Notes under the pieces: model-generated
Told to the model about the DNA's origin: nothing
Database searches by the model: none
What the model saw: only the letters and a program-made list of their open reading frames with translations
Program-made: the position numbers and the translations under genes
Source: Selenomonas sp.
GTDB taxonomy: Bacteria; Bacillota; Negativicutes; Selenomonadales; Selenomonadaceae
Assembly (NCBI GenBank): GCA_003518745.1
Contig: DOYB01000047.1
Coordinates: forward strand, 1-14,991
DNA: 14,991 nt
Reading direction: 5' to 3'
Shown: one piece after another, positions 1 through 6,328 of the stretch
Numbering within the stretch: position 1 is the stretch's first letter
How the letters are laid out: each line of letters begins with the position of its first letter

Positions 1-62
1 ATTAGAATTTCATTAAATAATTTTTATGGATATTTCACCGTCGGCAGAGGGCCGCACTGCCA

Positions 63-1502
63 TTATCTCAGCATGTTCGGAAAGTTATCTATCAGATACG
101 CCCCGACAGTCTCGCCTATATATTGCTTCGCCTCCATGTCGGGATGAAGCCCATCGCTGGTATATCTCGCGTCCAGATGCCCATTTATATCCGAGAGAAC
201 GCTGTGTACGTCTACATGGTAGCTCTGCCTGATAATCCAATCGTTTACATATTCCTGGTGGACTTGCCAATCCTCCCTGGGTGTCTCCAGAATCCCGCGG
301 TTCGCTATCATTCCCGGATTTACGGGAGTTACCGTCACAAATACGGGTATGATATTATTTTCCAAGCATTTAGTGCGGATCTTGGCCAGATTCATAACCG
401 TTTCCCATCCCGGAACAGAGCCGCGACAGTCGTTGACTCCACCCATCACAACCAAAATCTTGGGTTGGAAGGGCAATACGTCCCGGTCGAAACGATAAAG
501 CATATCACCTGTGGTATCGCCGCTCATACCAAGATTCTTCACCGGCACAGGCGAGTAGGTTTCCCAATTATACATCGCGAAACTCAACGGAATCGAGATC
601 GCGCCTCCGCCATGGGTAATGCTGTCTCCGAAGGCTGCCACCTTTACCGGAGATGTCACATGGAATTCAACAGGCTCACACCAATCGCTTGTTTGATAGC
701 CTTCATCTGTCACCGACCTCACACGCCACGCATAGTCTCCGGGTGTGGTGTATCCCCCCTCCTCGTAGACATCATACTCTCCCCCATAAAGTCTGCGGAT
801 TACCACATCTCCCTCGTCCGTGTGCTTTACCACCTCTACCTCATGGTGCTTGGCATTGCTTGTGGGTATCCATGAAAATACGGGATACAGCGGGAAATAA
901 TCCATTTTGTCATACTCTGTGGTTGGTCGCGGGGCCTTGGGATTCAGTTCCCCCTCAATGATGGGCTTTGGCTCTGAAAAGCTGCCCATGGCATTCCCCT
1001 CAAAGGTAAGCGGGCAAACCTTCCAATAGAAGTCCTTTGCTCTTTCACCATATTTTTGTAGATCAATTTCAAGTCCTTCGGTGAAAACATAATTCTGAAC
1101 CGAAACGACGTTTTCCGGCGTATCATTCTTATCCCTCAGCAAAACCACCTGATAGCGGACTGCCCCCGGAACAAGCTGCCAGGTAAGCCTAACCTTCCGG
1201 AGCGTAACCTGCGCTTCAGCCCCATCCTTATCCGCGCCTCCATGACGTTCTGACAAATTCACCTTGGTATCACCCTTATGCGCGTCATTATTTCTGCCGG
1301 CTTTTCTTTTAGAAGCCTCTCCATTCCCATTTTCTAAATTCCGGTTCTTTTTATCGTGATTATTCTGATACAGGTGTCTCGCGCCCTCCACATAGCCCGG
1401 AAGCTCTCTCTCCTCTGTGTTTGCCTGCTTGGCTTCAGCGCAGGACATGAACATCAATCCACCTATCAGCGGCGCAGCCATCCATAGATATACAAGCCTC
1501 AC
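63..1502 (-). CDS. Secreted SGNH/GDSL-type hydrolase with two Fn3-like domains
   Basis: Predicted exported esterase, 479 residues. The N-terminus is a signal peptide (hydrophobic residues 3-19) ending in A-E-A (22-24), a good signal peptidase I site. A polar, low-complexity linker (about 45-97) follows, then two beta-sandwich segments resembling fibronectin type III folds (about 98-183 and 203-284, each with a YxWxV/YAWRV-like strand). The SGNH catalytic domain occupies about 286-479. All blocks are visible: GDSIT with nucleophile Ser294, NLGMSGDTT (block II Gly), GGVND with Asn357, and DGLHP with Asp450 and His453. The family removes acyl groups from carbohydrates or lipids; the substrate cannot be read from sequence. 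The start is GTG (1500-1502), with AAGGA about 13 nt upstream, so initiation is less certain than the fold. It is divergent from the gene at 1630 and appears monocistronic. An O-acetyl esterase acting on cell-wall or dietary polysaccharide is one possibility. Confidence 0.88.
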   Translation of the reverse strand: MRLVYLWMAAPLIGGLMFMSCAEAKQANTEERELPGYVEGARHLYQNNHDKKNRNLENGNGEASKRKAGRNNDAHKGDTKVNLSERHGGADKDGAEAQVTLRKVRLTWQLVPGAVRYQVVLLRDKNDTPENVVSVQNYVFTEGLEIDLQKYGERAKDFYWKVCPLTFEGNAMGSFSEPKPIIEGELNPKAPRPTTEYDKMDYFPLYPVFSWIPTSNAKHHEVEVVKHTDEGDVVIRRLYGGEYDVYEEGGYTTPGDYAWRVRSVTDEGYQTSDWCEPVEFHVTSPVKVAAFGDSITHGGGAISIPLSFAMYNWETYSPVPVKNLGMSGDTTGDMLYRFDRDVLPFQPKILVVMGGVNDCRGSVPGWETVMNLAKIRTKCLENNIIPVFVTVTPVNPGMIANRGILETPREDWQVHQEYVNDWIIRQSYHVDVHSVLSDINGHLDARYTSDGLHPDMEAKQYIGETVGAYLIDNFPNMLR

Positions 1503-1569
1503 TTAACGAATCACATTCCTTTCCATAAACTCTTATCACAAAAACATTATTATTTCTTGAAACGCCCTT

Positions 1570-1595
1570 TAGAAAATCCTCTCTTTATCCGATAT
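1570..1595 (+). promoter_or_regulatory. Sigma-28 (SigD/FliA)-like promoter for the 1630-2304 gene
   Basis: TAGA (1570-1573), 14 nt, then TCCGATAT (1588-1595). The flagellar sigma consensus is TAAA-N14/15-GCCGATAT, so there is one mismatch in each box. No acceptable sigma-A pair is present: the TTGAAA at 1557-1562 has no -10 at 16-18 nt. The start of transcription would fall about 1602, leaving a leader of about 28 nt that contains the ribosome binding site. Confidence 0.5.
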
Positions 1596-1613
1596 ATCAT
1601 AGAGATACAGCTT

Positions 1614-1622
1614 GAGAAAGGA
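1614..1622 (+). promoter_or_regulatory. Ribosome binding site fixing the start at 1630
   Basis: GAGAAAGGA lies 7 nt before the ATG at 1630. It overlaps an in-frame TTG at 1612, which makes that longer start implausible. Confidence 0.75.
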
Positions 1623-1629
1623 AATTCCT

Positions 1630-2304
1630 ATGACTAATACAATCCTGATTGATTCTTCACTTAGTTTTCTCTATAATACCAAGTCCAAGAAAAAAACTGA
1701 AGCCTCCACTGGCAATTCTTATCTTGATATGCTGAAATCCGCAATGGCGCAGGAAACCGATGAGGACGTGTCCACCGCGGACATGACCATGAACGAGTAC
1801 AAAAAATACATCGGCGCGAAGATGCAGCAGCTAACAAAGCATCCCTCACGGTCAGACAGCACCTCCATGGTCACAATCTCCAAGGAAGGCTGGGAACGCA
1901 TGAAAAGCGATTCCGGCTATGAGCAGTGGGTCCTTGACACCCTGCAAAGCAAGCTCTCAGCCCCTGATTCATGGGCTGACGTGGGAAGCGGCAGTTACTC
2001 CGAATATCGGTTTGGAGCCACGAAGGAGGAGTTTCAAGAGGATAATTGGGGCAAGGACTATCCCGGAGATATCAAGAGCTATATTACCTCAGAAATATTC
2101 AACTCAAAGAAATCCTACGAGAGCCTTTGGCTTGAGCTTGCCCAAAGAAGGCTGCGAACCGCGAATCATCACGCCATAAACAACTTTACCGACAACATTG
2201 CAAGATTACAGCAGTTAAACCTTCTTAATTCCAGCGGAAAAGATTTGAATTCCCTCCAGAACTCCGCTTACCTGTTGACTGCTTTAAATGCCTATATGAA
2301 ATAA
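1630..2304 (+). CDS. Uncharacterised cytoplasmic protein, probable flagellar regulon member
   Basis: A 224-residue protein with no signal peptide or membrane segment. I do not recognise a named family with confidence, though parts resemble uncharacterised Firmicutes proteins with 'VxISxEGxExMKxDxxYExWVLD' blocks. Here that block is about residues 81-104 (ISKEGWERMKSDSGYEQWVLD). It is followed by a Gly/Ser/Tyr-rich turn and YRFGATKEEFQ (126-136), and by a helical C-terminus (about 150-223) rich in Gln, Asn and Leu. The N-terminus (1-50) is polar and Ser/Thr/Lys-rich, followed by MNEYKKYIGAKMQQL (54-68). I chose ATG 1630 because of the well-spaced binding site. The gene is monocistronic, with a sigma-28-like promoter upstream and a strong terminator directly downstream. 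The promoter suggests co-expression with late flagellar genes; no enzymatic motif is visible and no function is assigned. Confidence 0.82.
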   Translation: MTNTILIDSSLSFLYNTKSKKKTEASTGNSYLDMLKSAMAQETDEDVSTADMTMNEYKKYIGAKMQQLTKHPSRSDSTSMVTISKEGWERMKSDSGYEQWVLDTLQSKLSAPDSWADVGSGSYSEYRFGATKEEFQEDNWGKDYPGDIKSYITSEIFNSKKSYESLWLELAQRRLRTANHHAINNFTDNIARLQQLNLLNSSGKDLNSLQNSAYLLTALNAYMK

Positions 2305-2311
2305 ACCGTTA

Positions 2312-2346
2312 GGAACCGCTGCCAAAGCAGCGGTTCCCTTTTTTTT
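2312..2346 (+). terminator. Intrinsic terminator after the 1630-2304 gene
   Basis: A perfect 11-bp GC-rich stem, GGAACCGCTGC (2312-2322) with GCAGCGGTTCC (2327-2337), has a CAAA loop and is followed by C and eight T residues (2339-2346). It starts 7 nt after the stop codon. Confidence 0.93.
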
Positions 2347-2377
2347 AGGCATGTCGTTAACCTAAGAAAATTGATAC

Positions 2378-2404
2378 GAAAAGCCTTCCCCTTTGAGGGG
2401 AAGG
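2378..2404 (-). terminator. ppk: Probable ppk terminator supplied by the palindromic element
   Basis: Read on the minus strand, the outermost hairpin of the element (9-bp stem, CCTTCCCCT 2384-2392 with AGGGGAAGG 2396-2404) is followed by CTTTTCG. It lies 115 nt past the ppk stop, and no better terminator lies between. The T-tract is short, so termination may be partial. Confidence 0.4.
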
Positions 2405-2497
2405 GGGACCGCGAAGCGGTGGATGAGGTGGCTTTGTCAACTGACGGAATCCACCTCATCCGCCCCTACGGGGCACCTTCCCCTCAAGGGGAAGGCT
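2382..2497. repeat. Palindromic intergenic element (MITE/REP-like), 116 bp
   Basis: Near-palindrome between the convergent ends of the 1630-2304 gene and ppk. Each end is a hairpin of AGCCTTCCCC...GGGGAAGG (2382-2404 and 2476-2497). Inside lie smaller hairpins, CCGC-GAA-GCGG (2409-2419) on the left and GCCCC-TAC-GGGGC (2462-2474) on the right. The innermost arms GGATGAGGTGG (2421-2431) and CCACCTCATCC (2451-2461) are perfect complements around a 19-nt loop. The whole can fold as a branched cruciform or RNA. There is no coding capacity and no convincing target-site duplication (at most AAA/AAA). From memory, similar palindromes recur in Clostridia and Negativicutes genomes; that is recollection, not a search. 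Confidence 0.8.
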
Positions 2498-2518
2498 AAA
2501 GTTACTGACATTACTTTT

Positions 2519-4678
2519 TTAAGGCATTTTTATCGACGTCTTCCTAGCATTATACATGAAATACTGCTGCGCGGAAAGAGGTTCCTCATCAGATTCTATT
2601 TTTTTATAGTTCCCCTGTGGATCAATCAGCCTCGCCTTTTGATTATCCTTTAGCTGTATCGCCAGCATGTCCAGTATTTGCGTCTTGAGCCTCTCATCAT
2701 ATATGGGGCACGCCACCTCCACACGATTCTCAGTATTGCGGGTCATCCAGTCAGCTGAGGATATGAACACCTGGGACTCGTCTCCGGTACCGAACACAAA
2801 TACTCTTGAATGCTCCAAAAAACGTCCCACGATGCTTCGTATACGAATGTTTTCCGTCTTGCCCGGAACCCCGGGCAGCAGGCAGCAAATACCGCGAACG
2901 ATCATATCTATCCGTACTCCTGCCTGCCCGGCCTCCACCAGAGCATCAATGAGTTCACGATCCGTAATAGAATTCATCTTCAGGAGAATCCTTCCCTCGC
3001 CGCCCATCTCCGCCTTATACTGCTCGGACCTTATGAGTTCCAAAAGGCGGGGCTTTAGTCCTACAGGAGCCACGAGAAGGTGCTGATAGCTGCCATATAT
3101 GTCTGAACGCGGGTCGTAAGCCTCCTCCATGTTTCGGAAAAACTGCTCAGCATCCCTTCCTATCTCCTCATCAGCAGTCAGAAGGGCATAATCCGTGTAA
3201 AGGGCAGCCGTCTTTGCGTTGAAATTCCCCGTTCCCACATGGGTAATATAGCTTGTGGAGCCATCTTCATGCTCGCTCTTTATAAGGCACATCTTCGCGT
3301 GAACCTTGTAGTTGGCGAAGCCATACAGTATCCTGCAGCCGGCCTCTTGAAGCTCGTCCACCCAGCCCATATTGTTGGCCTCATCGAAACGGGCCTTCAG
3401 CTCCAGGAGCACCGTAACACGCTTTCCCTTCTCTGCCGCGTCACGGAGATAGCCCATGAGCTTCACATGGCCCTTTCCGATGCGGTATATGGTAATCTTC
3501 AGTGAACTGACCTCAGGAGCATTCACTGCCTCACGGACAAGCTCCAGCAAAATACCGAAATCATCATAGGGATAGGACAGCAAAACATCCCTCTGCCGAA
3601 CCACCTCCATCATAGAGGCATCGCCAAAGCGCTCCTCCTTTGTAACAGGACGCCAAGGCTCATAGCAGAGTTCCTTCCTCTGGGCTTCTGAAAAATCATC
3701 CTCCAGGGGATAGACATAGTCCATGGTCAGAGGCGCGTTGGAATTAAATATCTGCTTCTTTGGAATTTCAAGGTACTCCTTTAGTCTTTCCGCCACAGGG
3801 GACTCGCCCTTATTCTGTATTTCGAGTCTTACAGGTGGCAGTATCCATCGGCTCATCAGAGCATCCTTTGTCTGTTCAAGAATCACCTTTTCCCTGTATT
3901 TGGCGCTTGTAAGCATTTCCTCATCATCAGGGTTGATGTCCGCGTTGCGGGTAATGGCAAACACGGCGCCATCTGTAACAGTCGGAAATATCCTGCTCAT
4001 GAAGGCCGCGATTATATCCTCCAAAAGGATGTACTCCATACGGTTCTTCCTGATCCGCCAAAAGCGTGGCAAGGATGCCGGCAGTGATATCAATCCAATG
4101 GTTGAGTCCTGCTCATACTGCTTCTTGGATTTCTTCTTGTACTTCTTCTTGTATTTCAGAAGCGCCGCCACCCATATTCCCTTGCTTCTGAGATTGGCTG
4201 GCAGTGGATTCCTGAGGTCTACAATAAGAGGCGAAAGCACCGGCAGAATGCGGGTTCTGAAAATATTCTCGACCTCACGCTTTGTTTTCTTGTCCAAGGA
4301 CTCGAATTTCCGCCGGGTTATGTTTTCTGCTGCCAGTTTCCTCTCCAATTGGACAAAAAACTTATCCCTCTTTTTGTAAAGACCCCTGCACACCTCGAAT
4401 ATTGCCGCCATCTGCTCCTTAGGCGTCATATTGCTCTTATTGTCACGCCGTTTTGGGTCGGTTCTATCCATATCGGAAAGGCTGCCAACCCTCACCATGA
4501 AAAACTCATCAAGATTATTTGTGAATATCTCAACAAATTTCAGTCGCTCATAAAGGGGCACCGACTCGTCCATGGCCTCATCCAGAACCCGCTCGTTGAA
4601 TTTAAGCCAGGAAAGTTCCCTATTCTGGGTACAGGCGCAATCAAGCCTCTTCGAGTTTTTACGCTTCGGTTCCTTCAT
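2519..4678 (-). CDS. ppk: Polyphosphate kinase 1 (Ppk1)
   Basis: Reversibly transfers the gamma-phosphate of ATP onto inorganic polyphosphate. At 719 residues it is full length (the family is about 690-720). The N-terminal domain opens with RELSWLKFNERVLDEA (20-35) and NNLDEFFMVRVGSL (54-67). The two phospholipase-D-like C-terminal domains carry the catalytic histidines: KVHAK with His460, the expected phospho-His, and THVGTGNFN with His480. Further family blocks are SSLKITIYRIG (391-401), RGICCLLPG (595-603) and SIVGRFLEHSR (615-625). An odd feature is a lysine-rich stretch at about 175-188, encoded partly by a tandem 12-bp repeat. The ATG overlaps the last 20 bp of ppx, so the two are translated from one message. 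An AGGAGG sits 12 nt upstream, inside ppx. Bacteria use polyP for stress and stationary-phase survival. Confidence 0.97.
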   Translation of the reverse strand: MKEPKRKNSKRLDCACTQNRELSWLKFNERVLDEAMDESVPLYERLKFVEIFTNNLDEFFMVRVGSLSDMDRTDPKRRDNKSNMTPKEQMAAIFEVCRGLYKKRDKFFVQLERKLAAENITRRKFESLDKKTKREVENIFRTRILPVLSPLIVDLRNPLPANLRSKGIWVAALLKYKKKYKKKSKKQYEQDSTIGLISLPASLPRFWRIRKNRMEYILLEDIIAAFMSRIFPTVTDGAVFAITRNADINPDDEEMLTSAKYREKVILEQTKDALMSRWILPPVRLEIQNKGESPVAERLKEYLEIPKKQIFNSNAPLTMDYVYPLEDDFSEAQRKELCYEPWRPVTKEERFGDASMMEVVRQRDVLLSYPYDDFGILLELVREAVNAPEVSSLKITIYRIGKGHVKLMGYLRDAAEKGKRVTVLLELKARFDEANNMGWVDELQEAGCRILYGFANYKVHAKMCLIKSEHEDGSTSYITHVGTGNFNAKTAALYTDYALLTADEEIGRDAEQFFRNMEEAYDPRSDIYGSYQHLLVAPVGLKPRLLELIRSEQYKAEMGGEGRILLKMNSITDRELIDALVEAGQAGVRIDMIVRGICCLLPGVPGKTENIRIRSIVGRFLEHSRVFVFGTGDESQVFISSADWMTRNTENRVEVACPIYDERLKTQILDMLAIQLKDNQKARLIDPQGNYKKIESDEEPLSAQQYFMYNARKTSIKMP

Positions 4679-5786
4679 TCTCCGTTACAACCTCCTGCAT
4701 CACAACCTCCTGCGCCTGCGGCTGGGGCTCTTCAGATGTAGCTTCAGCCTTGCGCCTTGTTCTTCTGGCCCTTGGCTTTTTCTCCTCAGCCTTCTCTGCC
4801 CTTTTAGACCTTCTGCCGCGGCCTGTCTTTCCGGTTTTCCCTCCGCTTTGGGGCGTTTCAGCCTCCACTTCGCCATTGACGACGAACTTATACAAATAGC
4901 CCTCACGAACTCCGGCCTCTGTCACTTCTATGGTTTCGCCGCCAAAGTACTTGGCAATGGTCTGAAGGACGATCATTCCGGGCAGTATGGTACGCACACG
5001 ATACGGAATAACTCTGACCAGAATATCCAGAGCATCAACAGGCACGGAGTCCTTCTCGTCATTCTCAAGAATCTTTATCATCTTGCCGAGATTGATTACA
5101 TTTATGGAAGTCTCCTCAGCAGGAAGGCGGAACATATCCACAGCGAGCTTGTTGGCCGCACGGGCTGTGCCGCCTACGCCGCAGATAACCGGATATGAGC
5201 CCTTGGCAAACTCATCGGGGAGCTTTTTCAATGCCTCTGTCACAGCTTTTTTTATAGCCTTCCGTTCCTTTGCCGTAGGCAGGATATTGGCCACGAACTT
5301 GTCATAGGTGTTGAGGGAACCGAAGGGCAGGCTTACAGCGTTCAGCATCTTGCCATCCTTATAGGGAACAAGCTCTGTGCTGCCGCCGCCGATGTCAACA
5401 AGAATGCCCGAATCCATATTCTCAAGGGCATGAGAAGCACCGATAAAGTCCAGCTCTGCCTCCATCTCTCCTGAAATCACATGCACGTCCATGCCGGAAT
5501 TCTTGATGATTTCCCCCACCGCGGCCCTGCTGTTCTTCGCGTTGCGAAGAGCCGCTGTAGCAAATACATGCACATTACTGATTTTGAGTCCATCCAGCAA
5601 CACCTTGAAGCTGCTGAGAACCTCAGTAACTCTCTGAATACCTGCCGGCAGCATTTGCCCATTACGCACATAGGAGGCAAGCCCTACGGATTCCTTTCGG
5701 CTCAGCACCGGTACCGGCTGGCCGTATTCTATCTTGTAAATATTCAGACGAACCGTATTGGAGCCTACGTCAACAACTGCATACAT
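4659..5786 (-). CDS. ppx: Exopolyphosphatase / Ppx-GppA phosphatase with basic C-terminal tail
   Basis: Releases phosphate from polyphosphate chain ends and/or hydrolyses pppGpp. The ASKHA fold of the Ppx/GppA family shows VDVGSNTVRL (5-14), ATAALRNAKN (76-85), ISGEMEAEL (104-112), the phosphate-binding loop DIGGGSTEL (131-139), GVGGTARA (203-210) and VTEAGVREG (288-296). The core ends near 305, making this a short two-domain form without the HD domain of longer relatives. Residues 312-375 form a low-complexity tail, Lys/Arg-rich (about 315-348) then Glu/Gln-rich, probably disordered. In the ISGxEEA motif the first acidic residue is Met107; Glu108 is kept. ATG 5784-5786 has AGGAG 10 nt upstream. 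It is the first gene of the ppx-ppk operon. Because the opposing kinase is its neighbour, polyP is the likelier substrate, but GppA activity cannot be excluded. Confidence 0.92.
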   Translation of the reverse strand: MYAVVDVGSNTVRLNIYKIEYGQPVPVLSRKESVGLASYVRNGQMLPAGIQRVTEVLSSFKVLLDGLKISNVHVFATAALRNAKNSRAAVGEIIKNSGMDVHVISGEMEAELDFIGASHALENMDSGILVDIGGGSTELVPYKDGKMLNAVSLPFGSLNTYDKFVANILPTAKERKAIKKAVTEALKKLPDEFAKGSYPVICGVGGTARAANKLAVDMFRLPAEETSINVINLGKMIKILENDEKDSVPVDALDILVRVIPYRVRTILPGMIVLQTIAKYFGGETIEVTEAGVREGYLYKFVVNGEVEAETPQSGGKTGKTGRGRRSKRAEKAEEKKPRARRTRRKAEATSEEPQPQAQEVVMQEVVTENEGTEA

Positions 5787-5834
5787 ATAATCTTCACTCC
5801 TGTTCTTTTTGTTAAGGAATCTTCATAAAACGCA

Positions 5835-5840
5835 ATTATA
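5835..5840 (-). promoter_or_regulatory. Candidate -10 box for ppx-ppk
   Basis: A perfect TATAAT on the minus strand, about 49 nt before the ppx start. No good -35 exists at 17 nt; the closest is CTGTCA at 19 nt (four of six matches). It could rely on an activator, or be chance in an AT-rich stretch. Confidence 0.35.
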
Positions 5841-5960
5841 CGTTTGTTTACTTCGCTTTTGACAGGTAGAAATCCTTCATACTAATAAAAATTGTGCAAA
5901 AACTTAACCATCTTTTTTATGAAATGGTTTTATGAAAATTAGCTGAATTTAACAAAAAAC

Positions 5961-5989
5961 TTGCAACACTATCGTTCTTATGGTAAAAT
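5961..5989 (+). promoter_or_regulatory. Sigma-A promoter of rpmB
   Basis: TTGCAA (5961-5966), a 17-nt spacer, then TAAAAT (5984-5989) preceded by TGG, which gives an extended -10. Transcription would begin about 5996, giving a leader of about 55 nt. Confidence 0.8.
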
Positions 5990-6000
5990 CACTCTGTTGC

Positions 6001-6030
6001 GTATGCGGAGATTCAGCTGTGTCCGTATAC
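6001..6030 (+). promoter_or_regulatory. Leader hairpin just upstream of the rpmB ribosome binding site
   Basis: GTATGCGGA (6001-6009) pairs with TCCGTATAC (6022-6030): nine pairs with one G:U and a 12-nt loop. The 3' arm ends 4 nt before the AAGGAGGTG (6035-6043) that precedes the rpmB ATG by 7 nt. Its position suits translational control, but this rests on one sequence. Confidence 0.4.
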
Positions 6031-6050
6031 AGAGAAGGAGGTGTGTAGTC

Positions 6051-6242
6051 ATGGCAACTGTCTGCGAGGTTTGTGCAAAGGGGATGCTGTCCGGAATGCA
6101 TGTCAGCCATTCCCACATTAGGACGAAGCGCAAGTGGAAGCCGAACATCCAGCGCGTGCGCGCGATTGTTGACGGAGAGATAAAGCGTATCAATGTCTGC
6201 ACTCGCTGCCTGCGTTCCGGAAAGGTAGAGCGTGCTATCTAA
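6051..6242 (+). CDS. rpmB: 50S ribosomal protein L28, zinc-binding form
   Basis: A 63-residue, highly basic protein of the large ribosomal subunit and normal length for L28. It begins MATVCEVC, contains the family block SHSHIRTKRKWKPNIQ (19-34), and ends with CTRCLRSGKV. The Cys5-x2-Cys8 and Cys50-x2-Cys53 pairs make it the zinc-ribbon ('C+') version; many genomes also hold a cysteine-free copy used under zinc starvation. The start is fixed by a near-perfect binding site (AAGGAGGTG, 7-nt spacing). It is monocistronic, with its own promoter and a very strong terminator, and is divergent from ppx. Confidence 0.98.
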   Translation: MATVCEVCAKGMLSGMHVSHSHIRTKRKWKPNIQRVRAIVDGEIKRINVCTRCLRSGKVERAI

Positions 6243-6275
6243 TCACGCAATATGTTTCATAAAAGCTGATATATC

Positions 6276-6325
6276 ATGAGGAAGCCGCTTGATAACCATC
6301 AAGCGGCTTCCTCATTTTTATTTCT
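6276..6325 (+). terminator. Strong intrinsic terminator after rpmB
   Basis: A perfect 18-bp stem, 6276-6293 with 6298-6315, has an AACC loop and is followed by TTTTTATTTCT on the plus strand. It lies between the convergent rpmB and tyrA. On the minus strand the stem follows the tyrA stop by 14 nt, so it may stop both transcripts, although the minus side lacks a T-tract. Confidence 0.93.
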
Positions 6326-6328
6326 GAT

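Noticed and set aside
1..62. A terminator for the SGNH hydrolase (GGCAG/CTGCC hairpin on the minus strand)
   Set aside because: Only five pairs with a 9-nt loop and no T-tract directly after it, so it is not supported as an intrinsic terminator. The rest of 1-62 shows nothing else.
123..875. A 250-codon plus-strand frame opposite the SGNH hydrolase
   Set aside because: The hydrolase has a signal peptide and all SGNH blocks on the other strand. The antisense product looks random, with many His and Arg residues.
1420..1502. A lipoprotein signal (Cys21) in the SGNH hydrolase
   Set aside because: The residues before the cysteine are Phe-Met-Ser, a poor lipobox. The A-E-A just after it fits signal peptidase I better.
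2382..2497. CRISPR array or short tandem repeat
   Set aside because: There are only two inverted copies of one module, with no regular spacers. It is a palindrome, not an array.
3723..4379. A 218-codon plus-strand frame opposite ppk
   Set aside because: It falls wholly inside a full-length ppk with both catalytic histidines. Its hydrophobic Ser/Leu content mirrors Glu/Lys codons of ppk.
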